A stretch of DNA of 40,020 nt from Deltaproteobacteria bacterium (GCA_021779135.1 JAJYBH010000014.1:1-40020); one strand, 5' to 3'; shown: positions 1 to 8,115, counted from the first letter of the stretch. The notes: a model not told the origin generated them from the letters alone. A program made the numbers and translations.

Positions 1-1
1 T

Positions 2-85
2 AAAAACCAGAACGTTGGCGCGGCAGTCAATGAATATCTGACCGAGGCCCGTAAGACGGCAAAAATCGAGTTGTTGCTCAAGTAA
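2..85 (+). CDS. 3' end of a probable PpiC/SurA-type peptidyl-prolyl isomerase (partial)
   Basis: An open frame enters from the left edge and ends at TAA (83-85). The 27 visible residues end in EYLTEARKTAKIELLLK. That pattern, an amphipathic helix followed by KI(E/K)-hydrophobic at the extreme C-terminus, resembles the end of periplasmic parvulin chaperones (PpiC/SurA family) in Geobacter-like bacteria. Too little is visible to see any catalytic domain, so the family call is inference. The next gene is convergent and shares a hairpin terminator with it. It could be another protein with a charged C-terminal helix. Confidence 0.4.
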   Translation, partial: KNQNVGAAVNEYLTEARKTAKIELLLK

Positions 86-89
86 GAAC

Positions 90-134
90 TTAAAAAGAGA
101 CCGGGGCCGGTCGGATGTTGCCGGCCGGCCTCGG
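90..134 (-). terminator. Hairpin terminator between convergent genes
   Basis: Arms 101-114 and 121-134 can pair over 14 bp with two G-U wobbles around a 6-nt loop. Read on the minus strand the hairpin is followed by TCTCTTTTTAAG, so it is a good intrinsic terminator for the DUF4139-like gene, whose stop is at 136-138. It may also stop transcripts of the plus-strand gene ending at 85, although that side has no T-run. Confidence 0.7.
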
Positions 135-135
135 A

Positions 136-1119
136 CTACATGCCCACGGAAATTACCTTCGTCCTTCCTGATGAAATCCCTTCAAACCTGAACCTGCCGA
201 CATACTCCCCGTTTTTGTAGAGGTTGGCCTCGCCACCTGGCAGAGACATCTGTTCCGGATTCTTCATAACAAAAGAAAACGAGCTCTGTATGCCTGTTCC
301 GAAATGTTCCCCCGTGACCGGCAGGCGAAAAGATCCCAGGCCTGAGAGCGGGCCGGGGCTGACCGGAAACACGCGGGCAGAATCACGATCAGCCAGCTTC
401 GCCGGAGAAGCCTGGAGCTGATAGCCTGAAAATGCCCCGCTGAACAGGCCCGAGAGATGCACATGGGCGCTTTCGTCGCCGTTCAAGTGGATGTCGTAGC
501 GTGGAGACCAGCCCTGTCCGGCAACGACGTAGCGTGCCGTGACCTTGCCCCGTGCCGGAGACACGAGTATGCGGGCAACGGTTCCCGATTCAATCGCGCT
601 GTTCTTTGCGGCGGTTATGCGGTTATCGATACGTCTGATCTCCAGCTCTGTCTTGCGCCGCGCGGTGTAGACCGCTTCCAGTTGCGCAATGGCAAATTCG
701 GTCCCCTGGCGGATTGTCAGCATGGGGTCTGGATTGACCTTGCTTTTGCGCGGAGATTTGCCGCTCTGGGATTTGGCGGCGGATTTGAAAATCTCTTCAC
801 GGGTTGTCAGCGCCTGCAGCCGGTCGCCCAATCGACTCCTCTGCTCAAGCAGCGCTTCCAGCCCCTTTTCGTCTTTGCCCAGATCCGTCCTGGCCGCCGT
901 GATATCAACCCGCTGCAGCGATGTGCCTTTGCCCGGCCTGATCCTCAGGGAGCCTTCCATCATGGAGGCGGGCAAGGGGATTTCAATCGTGCCTTTGGTT
1001 GCGGTTGCATCCTGATCGACCAGGTACCCATCCGAATAAAAGGTCACGCTGCTGCTTGCAGCCGGTAAAACATCCAGCGCGCACAGCGCCAAAGCCAGTA
1101 GGGTGATGAACATCTTCAT
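136..1119 (-). CDS. Exported DUF4139/DUF4140-like (MuiA-family-like) protein
   Basis: The encoded protein has 327 residues when started at the ATG at 1117-1119, which follows an AGGAG Shine-Dalgarno at 1126-1130; the longer open frame lacks a comparable site. Residues 1-24 form a signal peptide (MKMFITLLALALCALDVLPA), so the product is periplasmic or outer-membrane associated. The N-terminal part begins SVTFYSDGYLV, like DUF4140. A charged helical, probably coiled-coil stretch covers roughly residues 75-180. The motif GWSPRYDIHLNGD near residue 200 matches the start of a DUF4139 beta domain. MuiA-family proteins are usually about 500-600 residues, so this is a short version. No enzymatic function is known for the family. 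The gene stands alone between a terminator and a palindromic repeat. Confidence 0.7.
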   Translation of the reverse strand: MKMFITLLALALCALDVLPAASSSVTFYSDGYLVDQDATATKGTIEIPLPASMMEGSLRIRPGKGTSLQRVDITAARTDLGKDEKGLEALLEQRSRLGDRLQALTTREEIFKSAAKSQSGKSPRKSKVNPDPMLTIRQGTEFAIAQLEAVYTARRKTELEIRRIDNRITAAKNSAIESGTVARILVSPARGKVTARYVVAGQGWSPRYDIHLNGDESAHVHLSGLFSGAFSGYQLQASPAKLADRDSARVFPVSPGPLSGLGSFRLPVTGEHFGTGIQSSFSFVMKNPEQMSLPGGEANLYKNGEYVGRFRFEGISSGRTKVISVGM

Positions 1120-1237
1120 GATGAGCTCCTTTTCCTCGATGGTAATCAGAATCTTGCGCTTGCTGTCTGATGCGGCTATACTCCGCTGGCCCCGTATGCA
1201 GGTCAAGAGCGTACAGGGAAATATTATCGGACTACTA

Positions 1238-1355
1238 CCAATTCCAGATCAAGACCCTATCTTCGTTGGCTCGTCTTCGGCTGCTTAACGTACTGTATGT
1301 ACGCCTCGCAGCCTCAATCCTCGCCGCCTTGATGTCATCCTTGATCTGGAATTGG
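1238..1355. repeat. Symmetric 118-bp palindromic intergenic element
   Basis: The outer arms 1238-1253 (CCAATTCCAGATCAAG) and 1340-1355 are perfect 16-bp inverted repeats. In the centre is a second hairpin: GGCTGC at 1279-1284 pairs with GCAGCC at 1308-1313, and CGTAC at 1289-1293 pairs with GTACG at 1299-1303, separated by 4-nt internal loops and a 5-nt loop. The distances from outer to inner arms are 25 and 26 nt, so the whole is nearly symmetric. It sits in the gap between divergent genes. A structurally similar but diverged element lies at 14764-14876. It may be a REP/BIME- or MITE-like dispersed repeat; copy number elsewhere in the genome cannot be seen here. Confidence 0.75.
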
Positions 1356-1383
1356 AATAATCAACGAACGAAAGGTGTCTGCA

Positions 1384-2946
1384 ATGGATTACGAAGAGGA
1401 AGTATCCGTCAAGGACATAATAAATTTCTACATAAAAATCAACGATGCCGCAAAAGCCAAGAAAGATCTTGCCCAGCTTTCGTCCCGTGACAAGGCGGCC
1501 GCCCTCGAAATCATCGTGGCCTCTTCCGGCAGTCGGGAATTCAAGATCGAGATCGCCAAGTATTTCCTCTACGACCTGGATGCCCGCGTTCGGAAAAAAG
1601 CCGAATTCATGATGGAGGATCTCGTCCCGGACTGGGTGTCAGACCCGGCCGAGAGTATCCTTAAACTGCTCAAAAGCGCTGATGATAAAGGCCCCGCACG
1701 GCGCAACGCGGCTGTCAGATTCCTGTTCGGCATTGTCGACGCGGTCAGCCTGCGCGGCACATTCATGACGCTGCTCAGCAGCCGCAACCGCACAAACATG
1801 GCAGAAATCATCGCCATTTTGGAAGATTACATCGACGCATCCACTGATGAAAGCGAGCAGGTCAAAATCTTTGATGCCTGTCTGGACATCATCCTCTCGG
1901 ACGATGCGGACAACAACACGAAACATTACGCATCCACCCTGATGAGTGTTTTCTTCAAAAAAGTCCAGGCAACGAACCTGGGTGCGGTATTGCGACAGAA
2001 GTATATTGAAAAGCAGGTTGAAAAGGCTGACGCGGTTTATCGCTACCTGTGCAGCGGTACCTCGGGGCTTAACGCCACCTATCTCGAGGATCTCCTCCGG
2101 CCGCTTACCGGAGCCGGCAGTATCTATCAGGTGAAAATACTGACCTACTTCAATTATGTCATGGACAAGATCAGGCGCTCGGAAGACACCGATACGGTGC
2201 TGGACATCTACCCGGATTACTGGAATCAGGACGAGCCGGCCAAGGAAGACAAGGTCAGGGCCATCAGCCGCAGGATCATCGCTGCGGTTGATGAGCTGTG
2301 GGATTACAGTGATGATGCCGAGGTGCGCGGTCTGATCGTCAGGGTCAGGTATGGTGAGTATACCAACAAGCGTGAGTTGCTTGAACAGATCAGGTCGAAA
2401 ATAGAGGGCTCGGAACCGCTCGCCGAAGGCGCCCGCGAAAAAATTGCCCATATGCTGCAGTGCTTCCTGCTTCCCGAAGAGGACGAGACGCTCAAGCTGC
2501 TGGTCGCGCACCTCTTGCTCTTCAAGCTGGGCGGGAGGGAAAACCAGCTCCCGGCTCTGGGCTACCTGCAGTATTACGTTGAGAACAAGAGTCTCAACTA
2601 TGCAGAAAAAGGCAGTATTGCGGCGGTGATAGACGAGTTGTACAAGGACTCTGCCCTGGCGGACGATATCCGGGATATCGTCCGGTATATCCTGTTTTTA
2701 TCCGCTCCCGAGCGATTCACGAATGAAAATGAACAGAAAGAGATTCTGGAATACTTGAGCGGGAAAGTCGATGGTCAGGGGTTCGGGAGTGAGGCGGCGG
2801 AAATGCGTGTGGTGCAGTCCTTGATAATTCTGTCGGACAAGATGCTCAAGAAAGAAAAATACAAGAAGGCGGCCCAGCACCTGGAGTTCAAAATTCGCAA
2901 CCCCAACAGCGAACCAAGCCAGGTCAAGGCGAAGGTCAAAAAATAG
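1384..2946 (+). CDS. HEAT-repeat-like helical protein of unknown function
   Basis: This gene encodes 520 residues from the ATG at 1384, which has AAAGG (1371-1375) at good spacing; a GTG at 1375 in the same frame overlaps that site and is less likely. There is no signal peptide or membrane segment, so the product should be cytoplasmic. The sequence is almost entirely amphipathic helices of about 30-40 residues, with alternating acidic and hydrophobic positions (for example around residues 35-90), which looks like an alpha-solenoid (HEAT/ARM type). No catalytic motif is visible. The last residues are basic (VKAKVKK). The 3' end overlaps the convergent mnmA by 11 bp. A scaffold or protein-interaction role is inference only. 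Confidence 0.75.
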   Translation: MDYEEEVSVKDIINFYIKINDAAKAKKDLAQLSSRDKAAALEIIVASSGSREFKIEIAKYFLYDLDARVRKKAEFMMEDLVPDWVSDPAESILKLLKSADDKGPARRNAAVRFLFGIVDAVSLRGTFMTLLSSRNRTNMAEIIAILEDYIDASTDESEQVKIFDACLDIILSDDADNNTKHYASTLMSVFFKKVQATNLGAVLRQKYIEKQVEKADAVYRYLCSGTSGLNATYLEDLLRPLTGAGSIYQVKILTYFNYVMDKIRRSEDTDTVLDIYPDYWNQDEPAKEDKVRAISRRIIAAVDELWDYSDDAEVRGLIVRVRYGEYTNKRELLEQIRSKIEGSEPLAEGAREKIAHMLQCFLLPEEDETLKLLVAHLLLFKLGGRENQLPALGYLQYYVENKSLNYAEKGSIAAVIDELYKDSALADDIRDIVRYILFLSAPERFTNENEQKEILEYLSGKVDGQGFGSEAAEMRVVQSLIILSDKMLKKEKYKKAAQHLEFKIRNPNSEPSQVKAKVKK

Positions 2947-4024
2947 AGTTTCTCCCGATTCGCTGCTTTGGCGCGCGAAGCGCTGAAACAATTCTGCCCC
3001 CACCCAGCACTTCATCCCCCCGATAGAAGACCACCGACTGTCCCGGAGTAACGGATTTCTGCGGATTGTCGAAAGACACCTCGCTTGTTCCGTTCTCCAG
3101 AATACGGACCTGACAGGCAACCGGCTGGTGCCGGTAGCGAATCTTGCAACTGCTTGCAAATTCAGTCGCCGGCGGATCGATTATCCAGCTGAGGTCCGCC
3201 GCCAGCAATCCTTCCGCAAAGACGTGCTGCTGTTCCGCCACCACCACCCGGTTGTTTCCGGAATCAATCTCCACAACGTAAAGCGGCTCGCTCCAGGCGA
3301 TGCCCAGCCCCTTCCTCTGGCCAATTGTGTAACGGTGCGTGCCTCCGTGCCGCCCCAGCAGTGTCCCGTTCAGGTGAACAATGTCACCCCGCGTGTCAGC
3401 CCGCCCAGATGACGATTCCAGAAATGCGACATAATCATCTCCCGGGATGAAGCAGACCTCCTGGCTATCGCCCTTCTCCGCTACCGGCAGGCCGAATTCC
3501 CTGGCCAAACGGCGCACCTCGTCCTTGCTATCGATCTCGCCCAGGGGGAAGAGCAGGTGCCTGAGCCGCGCCTGGGTCAGGGTGTACAGAAAATAGGACT
3601 GATCCTTGCGGGTGTTGCGCGCCATGCGCAGGTGGCAGGTACCGTCCGGATCGGTACTCATTCTGACGTAATGACCGGTGGCAAGGAAATCGGCGCCCAG
3701 TTCGCGGGCCTTGTCCAGCAACAGACCGAACTTGATGAAGCGGTTGCAGCGGATGCAGGGGTTAGGGGTCTGGCCGCGGGTGTACTCCGCAATGAAATCG
3801 TCGATGATCAGATCGCGAAAGTCAGGTTCGAAATCCACTACATGATGGTTAATGTCCAGGTGCCGGGCGACAGCGGCAGCATCGTGGGCAGCCGAACCAC
3901 TGCCGGTTGTGCAGGGGGCGAACAGGCGCATGGTAATGCCGATCACCTCGTGCCCCTGTTGTTTCAGCAGGGCGGCCGTGACCGAAGAGTCCACTCCGCC
4001 ACTCATGGCGACGGCTACTTTCAT
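2936..4024 (-). CDS. mnmA: tRNA-specific 2-thiouridylase MnmA
   Basis: MnmA thiolates U34 of the Lys, Glu and Gln tRNAs using ATP and a persulfide relayed from a cysteine desulfurase. The protein has 362 residues, normal for the family. The PP-loop SGGVDSS is at residues 8-14. The two catalytic cysteines lie in NPCIRCN (C90) and DSQEVCFI (C191), the positions expected from E. coli C102 and C199. GHYVR and KDQSYFLY are further conserved family motifs. Its ATG overlaps the stop of the upstream thiF-like gene as ATGA, with GAAGGTG as Shine-Dalgarno, so translation is probably coupled. It is the last gene of the SAM-riboswitch operon, which puts tRNA thiolation under methionine-status control. 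The tail overlaps the convergent HEAT-like gene. Confidence 0.95.
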   Translation of the reverse strand: MKVAVAMSGGVDSSVTAALLKQQGHEVIGITMRLFAPCTTGSGSAAHDAAAVARHLDINHHVVDFEPDFRDLIIDDFIAEYTRGQTPNPCIRCNRFIKFGLLLDKARELGADFLATGHYVRMSTDPDGTCHLRMARNTRKDQSYFLYTLTQARLRHLLFPLGEIDSKDEVRRLAREFGLPVAEKGDSQEVCFIPGDDYVAFLESSSGRADTRGDIVHLNGTLLGRHGGTHRYTIGQRKGLGIAWSEPLYVVEIDSGNNRVVVAEQQHVFAEGLLAADLSWIIDPPATEFASSCKIRYRHQPVACQVRILENGTSEVSFDNPQKSVTPGQSVVFYRGDEVLGGGRIVSALRAPKQRIGRNSIF

Positions 4025-4827
4025 GCGACACCTTCCCCGAGAATACAGCGTACGACCTGATTGGCCTGGTGTCCGGCGGCGATCCCGACCCGCGGCGCCA
4101 TCAGGCCGCTGCCCGGTTGTGCCTCCGAGATGCCATCCCCGACCAGGTAGAGTCTGCCGGATATTTTCGAGGTGACAATGGCGTTGTTCGGTCCATGGCC
4201 GGCCAGTCCCGAGGCCGCAATAACGGTTGCCCCGGACAGCTGCTCCAGAACCGTATCCACCAGCATGGCCTTCATCTCGGCCCGGTCAAAGGCCTCCACG
4301 ATGACGGTGCATCCGGAAAATATGGCCGGGATATTTGCCGGATCGAGCAGGATAGCGTGAACTTTCACGGCAACGTAGGGGTTGATGCGCCCCAGATTCG
4401 CGGCCAGGGCCTGCACCTTGGGGAGGCCGATCTGGTCGATGAAATACTGCTGGCGATTGAGGTTGGAGGGCTCCACCACATCAAAGTCGGCGATTACCAG
4501 ATTTCCGACTCCCACGCGTGCCAGGGCCATCGCAACGGCCGAACCCAGGCCACCGACTCCGGCGATACCCACGGTTGCGGCCTTGAGCCGTGCATGAACG
4601 CCGGGTGTGTGCCGGGCGGCCATCAGGCCTTCCAGCTCCGCTTCTGACGGTATCTCTCCCCGCAGGATCAGGAACACCTCGTCGCCTTCATGGAGAATCG
4701 TTTCCGCCGGGACCGGGAATCCGTTGAGAATCAGCACATCGGCGCCAGGTTTATGGCAGGCGGCAAGTTCTCCCATGGTGAGACCATCGGTTATTGTGGC
4801 CAGTTTTTCGTTAAGTCGGATGTTCAT
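4021..4827 (-). CDS. ThiF/MoeB/HesA-type adenylyltransferase with fused N-terminal ThiS-like domain
   Basis: This E1-like enzyme family adenylates the C-terminus of a ubiquitin-fold sulfur carrier. Residues 1-55 look like ThiS (LNGFPVPAETILHEGDEVF is the typical ThiS core) but do not end in the GG needed for activation, and they run straight into the ThiF domain. That domain has the nucleotide loop GIAGVGGLGS near residue 88 and the DFDVVEPSNLNRQQ motif around 113-126, with the acidic Mg-site residue in EAFD. No CXXC zinc pairs are present and no obvious catalytic cysteine lies in the crossover region. The ATG at 4827 lies 5 nt after the stop of the PLP enzyme gene; a TTG at 4836 is possible but less likely. 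The 3' end overlaps mnmA. The carrier partner is not in the window. The role may be in thiamine or in sulfur transfer for cysteine/homocysteine. Confidence 0.8.
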   Translation of the reverse strand: MNIRLNEKLATITDGLTMGELAACHKPGADVLILNGFPVPAETILHEGDEVFLILRGEIPSEAELEGLMAARHTPGVHARLKAATVGIAGVGGLGSAVAMALARVGVGNLVIADFDVVEPSNLNRQQYFIDQIGLPKVQALAANLGRINPYVAVKVHAILLDPANIPAIFSGCTVIVEAFDRAEMKAMLVDTVLEQLSGATVIAASGLAGHGPNNAIVTSKISGRLYLVGDGISEAQPGSGLMAPRVGIAAGHQANQVVRCILGEGVA

Positions 4828-4832
4828 CTGCT

Positions 4833-5966
4833 TCAACCCATGGCCTGGTCCAGATCAGCGATCAGGTCGTCCGGATCTTCCAGGCCGACCGAGAGCCGCA
4901 CAAGGCTGTCGGTGATCCCTTTGCGCTGGCGTTCCTCCGCCGGAACCGAGGCGTGCGACATGCGCGCCGGATAGGAGATGATGCTCTCCACTCCGCCCAG
5001 ACTGACTGCGAAGGCTGCCAGCTTTGTGCCCTCCAGCAGTCGTTTGGTGGCCTCGAAGGAGTCCAGCTCGAAAGAGAACACCGCTCCCGGGCCATCGGCC
5101 TGGCCGGCATGTATCGTGTAGCCGGGATGATCGGCCAGGCCGGGGTAGTGAACCGCCGTGACCCGCTTGTGCTCTTTCAGCCAGGTTGCAATCCGCATGG
5201 TGTTCTGCTGGCTCTGGTCCATCCTGACTTTGAGGGTCTTGATACCGCGCAGGGTCAGGAAGGAGTCCTGCGGCCCCAGGCCGGTGCCGAAGGCGTTCTG
5301 GATGTAGCGGATGCGCTGTCCCAGCCCGGCATCCTTGACCACGGCAAAGCCGCAGATGACATCACTGTGGCCGTTGAGGAACTTGGTGCCGCTGTGCAGG
5401 ACGATATCGCAGCCCAGCTCCAGCGGACGCTGCAGGTAAGGGGTCATGAAGGTGTTGTCCACCAGGGTGATCAGGCCGTGTCGGCGGGCGATTGCCACTG
5501 CGCCGCGCAGGTCGGTGATCTTCAGCAGGGGGTTGGAGGGGGTCTCCAGGTAGATCCCTTTGGTCTCGGGCCGGATGGCCGCTTCAATCGCCGTCAGGTC
5601 GGTCGCATCCACAAAGGTGGAGGTGATGCCCAGGCGCGAAAAGATCGTTGAGAGCACACGGTAGGCGCCGCCATAGACATCGTCGCAGACCACCAGGTGG
5701 TCGCCGGGGGAGAAGATCAGCAGGCTCGTGGAGATGGCCGCCATGCCGGAAGAGAATGCCAGGCAGCGGCTGCCGCCTTCCAGCACGGCGATCGTCTCCT
5801 CCAGCGCCTCACGGGTCGGATTGTCCCCCCGGGCGTAATCGTACTTTCCGAAGTGATCGACCGAGGTCTGCCGATAGGTGGAAATCTGGTAGATCGGCAC
5901 CCCCAGCGCCCCGGTCTGGGGATCGATGGTCGGACCGCCGTGGATCATTCTGGTCGCAAGCTTCAT
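4833..5966 (-). CDS. Cys/Met metabolism PLP enzyme (cystathionine gamma-synthase/beta-lyase type), copy 2
   Basis: The protein has 377 residues, the usual size for the transsulfuration family, which makes or cleaves cystathionine or methionine-type substrates with pyridoxal phosphate. The Schiff-base lysine is K195 in HSGTKFLNGHSD. The phosphate-binding and subunit-crossing motif YDYARGDNPTR is at about 42-52, and SSGMAAIS at 72-79. The C-terminus has the expected SVGLEDPDDLIADLDQAMG. Sequence alone does not decide between cystathionine beta-lyase, gamma-lyase or gamma-synthase. The ATG at 5964-5966 follows AAGGAA. The gene is second in the SAM-riboswitch operon, 12 bp after its paralogue, so a methionine-biosynthetic role is favoured: one copy could form cystathionine and the other cleave it. 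Confidence 0.9.
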   Translation of the reverse strand: MKLATRMIHGGPTIDPQTGALGVPIYQISTYRQTSVDHFGKYDYARGDNPTREALEETIAVLEGGSRCLAFSSGMAAISTSLLIFSPGDHLVVCDDVYGGAYRVLSTIFSRLGITSTFVDATDLTAIEAAIRPETKGIYLETPSNPLLKITDLRGAVAIARRHGLITLVDNTFMTPYLQRPLELGCDIVLHSGTKFLNGHSDVICGFAVVKDAGLGQRIRYIQNAFGTGLGPQDSFLTLRGIKTLKVRMDQSQQNTMRIATWLKEHKRVTAVHYPGLADHPGYTIHAGQADGPGAVFSFELDSFEATKRLLEGTKLAAFAVSLGGVESIISYPARMSHASVPAEERQRKGITDSLVRLSVGLEDPDDLIADLDQAMG

Positions 5967-5978
5967 GGTAATTCCTTT

Positions 5979-7115
5979 CTAAAGTTCCAGCGCCTGTCGC
6001 AGGTCTTCGATCAGGTCGTCAACATCCTCGATACCCACCGACAGGCGCAGCAGCACGCTGTTGATCCCCAGCCGCGCGCGCAACTCCGCCGGAATATCGG
6101 CATGGGTCTGCACCTCGGGGAAGGTGATCAGGCTCTCCACCCCTCCCAGGCTCTCGGCAAACGAGATCAGCCGGGTCTTGAGCAGAACCTGCTCGACCAG
6201 GGAGTGGTCGTCCACCTCGAAGGCGATCATGGCGCCAAAACCGCGTGCATCGCGCTTCATCAACCCATGCCCGGGATGGTCGGCCAGGCCGGGATAAAAC
6301 ACTCTAACCACACGCGGATGATTTTTCAACCAATTGGCGATTCGGGACGCATTCTCCTGGTGGCGGTCGAGGCGCACCCCCAGGGTCTTCATGCCGCGGA
6401 TGGTCAGCCAGGCGTCCTGCGGCCCCAGCACGGCGCCCACCGAGTTCTGGTGGAAATAGACCTGCTCGGCCAACTGGGGGTCCTTGACAACTACCAGTCC
6501 TGCGACGGTATCGTTGTGCCCTGAAAGATATTTGGTTGCGCTGTAGACCGTGATGTCGGCGCCCAGCTCCAGGGGGCGCAGCAGGTAGGGGGTCAGAAAT
6601 GTGTTGTCGGCGATCATCAGCAGGCTGTGAGCGCGGCAGATGGCGGAAAGCGCACCAAGATCGGCAAATTTCAGGAGCGGATTGGTGAGGGTTTCGACGA
6701 ACAGGGCTTTGGTGGACGGCGTGACCGCAGCCTGTACGGCAGCGGTGTCGCTGGTGTCCACATAAGTGAAGCTCAGGCCGTACTGGCTGAAGATCCTGTC
6801 GAACAGCCGGCAGGTGCCGCCGTAGAGGTCTTCGGTGACGATCAGGTGGTCGCCGCTCTTGAACAGCAGCAGCAGGTTGGTGATGGCCGCCATGCCCGAG
6901 GAATAGGCGAACCCGCGGGCCCCGCCATCCAGGCGGGCAATACCGTCTTCCAGGGTCTGGCGGGTGGGGTTGCCGGAACGGCTGTAGTCGTAGCCGGTGC
7001 TCTGGCCGAGCCCGGGATGCCGGAAGGTGGCGGTCTGGTAGATGGGAACGGCCAGCGATCCGGTCCGTGTGTCCCACTCCAGTCCTGTCTGAACAGCCTG
7101 TGTCGAGATGTGCAT
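5979..7115 (-). CDS. Cys/Met metabolism PLP enzyme (cystathionine gamma-synthase/beta-lyase type), copy 1
   Basis: The protein has 378 residues from the ATG at 7113-7115, preceded by a strong GGAGG six bases away; the longer open frame (to 7148) starts upstream of that site and is rejected. The PLP lysine is K195 in YSATKYLSGHND. YDYSRSGNPTR is at about 42-52 and the aspartate of IADNTFLTPY at about 170 should contact the pyridine nitrogen. It is clearly paralogous to the next gene (same length, same motif spacing). It is the first gene after the SAM riboswitch, so it is probably repressed when S-adenosylmethionine is plentiful. Assignment as cystathionine gamma-synthase rather than beta-lyase is not possible from motifs alone. 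Confidence 0.9.
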   Translation of the reverse strand: MHISTQAVQTGLEWDTRTGSLAVPIYQTATFRHPGLGQSTGYDYSRSGNPTRQTLEDGIARLDGGARGFAYSSGMAAITNLLLLFKSGDHLIVTEDLYGGTCRLFDRIFSQYGLSFTYVDTSDTAAVQAAVTPSTKALFVETLTNPLLKFADLGALSAICRAHSLLMIADNTFLTPYLLRPLELGADITVYSATKYLSGHNDTVAGLVVVKDPQLAEQVYFHQNSVGAVLGPQDAWLTIRGMKTLGVRLDRHQENASRIANWLKNHPRVVRVFYPGLADHPGHGLMKRDARGFGAMIAFEVDDHSLVEQVLLKTRLISFAESLGGVESLITFPEVQTHADIPAELRARLGINSVLLRLSVGIEDVDDLIEDLRQALEL

Positions 7116-7146
7116 GTCATACCTCCGTATCCTGTTGAACAGGATC

Positions 7147-7183
7147 AAAAATGGAAATCCCCATCCGGGGTGGAAGGGGATTG
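7147..7183 (-). terminator. Intrinsic terminator of the SAM riboswitch
   Basis: On the minus strand AATCCCC and GGGGATT form a stem after the aptamer, followed by TCCATTTTT (A-run at 7147-7151 on the plus strand). It lies between the aptamer and the first gene's start, as expected for the expression platform of an S-box that ends transcription when SAM is bound. Confidence 0.8.
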
Positions 7184-7193
7184 CTCCATCCTT

Positions 7194-7298
7194 CCTTATC
7201 TGCCGGGATCAGGGTGATCCCGCTGGAATTGGCACCTTGCCTGTTCAGGCTGGTTGCCGCGACGTCCCAGGGCCAGTCCCTCGGTCGCTCTCGATAAG
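7194..7298 (-). promoter_or_regulatory. SAM-I (S-box) riboswitch
   Basis: Read on the minus strand the element begins CTTATCGAGAGC, continues with GAGGGACTGGCCC and CGGCAACCAGCC, then AAGGTGCCAATTCC, and closes with CAGATAAGG. These are the conserved S-box blocks in the right order. P1 is formed by CTTATC (7293-7298) and GATAAG (7195-7200). A terminator hairpin follows and then the first of four packed genes (two transsulfuration enzymes, ThiF-like, MnmA). Known S-box behaviour is premature termination when SAM is bound, so these genes should be on under methionine/SAM shortage. Confidence 0.95.
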
Positions 7299-7343
7299 TA
7301 GTGCAGGTATGTTTACTTTTTTGTGTGTAAACGTTGGTACTAC

Positions 7344-7372
7344 TGGTATCAGTATTACAGCGATCTTGTCAA
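7344..7372 (-). promoter_or_regulatory. Candidate promoter for the riboswitch operon
   Basis: TTGACA on the minus strand (7367-7372) has a full -35 match. Seventeen bases further is ATACCA (7344-7349), a poor -10; TAATAC is closer but too near. The position, about 45-70 bases before the aptamer, is right. The -35 is convincing and the -10 is not. Confidence 0.4.
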
Positions 7373-7449
7373 TAATAAAAATAATTGTAAGTTAAATAGT
7401 ACATCAAAACAGTGTAAAAACATCAGACAAACGGTTCAAAACCGTATAG

Positions 7450-7953
7450 TTACAGCAGCTGCTTGGTCATGATGTAATCGTCCATGACAAAGCCGTTGCC
7501 GATATCGACCACAACGGTTTCGGAAATCTTCCACCCGGCCCGTTCATAGGCGTGGATGGCCTTGGTGTTGTGCCGGTTGACGTTCAGGACCAGCTTTGTC
7601 GCGGCGTTGTCCCTGGCAATCCGCTCTACTTCGGTCAGCGCACGTGCTCCGATCCCCATTCCATGGTAGTCAGGGAGCAGGTAGAGCTTGTGCAGCTTCA
7701 TGGTATTCGGGGCGTAGGGACCAAGCGAGGCAAATCCGATCATGCTGTCACCGTGCCTGATAGCCAGCCAGATTACGCCCTGATGGTTCATCTCATCCAG
7801 AATAACCTGTCTGGTGTAGCCCCGCTCCAGCATGTAATCGATCTGTTCGGTTGTGATCATGCCGGGGTAGTGGGCATGCCAGATACGGTGAGCCAGGGGG
7901 ATGAGCGTATTGATGCCGGATTCGGTCAATCTGGTTATAGAAGTCGGGGTCAT
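7450..7953 (-). CDS. GNAT-family N-acetyltransferase
   Basis: The protein has 167 residues from the ATG at 7951-7953, which has AAGGA five bases upstream; an ATG six bases earlier would abut that site. GNAT enzymes move an acetyl group from acetyl-CoA to an amine. The acetyl-CoA loop appears as LYLLPDYHGMGIGARAL at about residues 90-106 and the C-terminal part has NRHNTKAIHAYERAGW, the usual beta5-alpha4 region. The N-terminal IWHAHYPGMITTEQIDYML is typical of a small-protein/amino-acid GNAT subgroup, but the substrate cannot be named. The gene stands alone downstream of the riboswitch operon's promoter region and is transcribed in the same direction. Confidence 0.88.
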   Translation of the reverse strand: MTPTSITRLTESGINTLIPLAHRIWHAHYPGMITTEQIDYMLERGYTRQVILDEMNHQGVIWLAIRHGDSMIGFASLGPYAPNTMKLHKLYLLPDYHGMGIGARALTEVERIARDNAATKLVLNVNRHNTKAIHAYERAGWKISETVVVDIGNGFVMDDYIMTKQLL

Positions 7954-8083
7954 GTCCATCCTTGCGCTAGAAAACGGTCCTGTTGCGTGAGCGGATTATA
8001 CCATCGGCAAAGGCCATTGTCATCCTCTCCTGACGGAGGAAAGCCTGATCCGGCAGATGCTTCGGGTGCTTTTGTCGATACGG

Positions 8084-8115
8084 GATTGGCCATCATCTGT
8101 CAATGATGGCCAATC
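8084..8115. repeat. Perfect 13-bp inverted repeat
   Basis: GATTGGCCATCAT at 8084-8096 and its exact complement at 8103-8115 enclose a 6-nt loop. There is no T-run on either side, so it is not a standard intrinsic terminator. It lies about 60 bases past the stop of the minus-strand hypothetical gene and about 130 bases upstream of the GNAT start, so it may act as a transcript 3' end or a protein-binding site. Apart from this hairpin and a weaker one near 8025-8045, I see nothing in 7954-8175. Confidence 0.6.
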
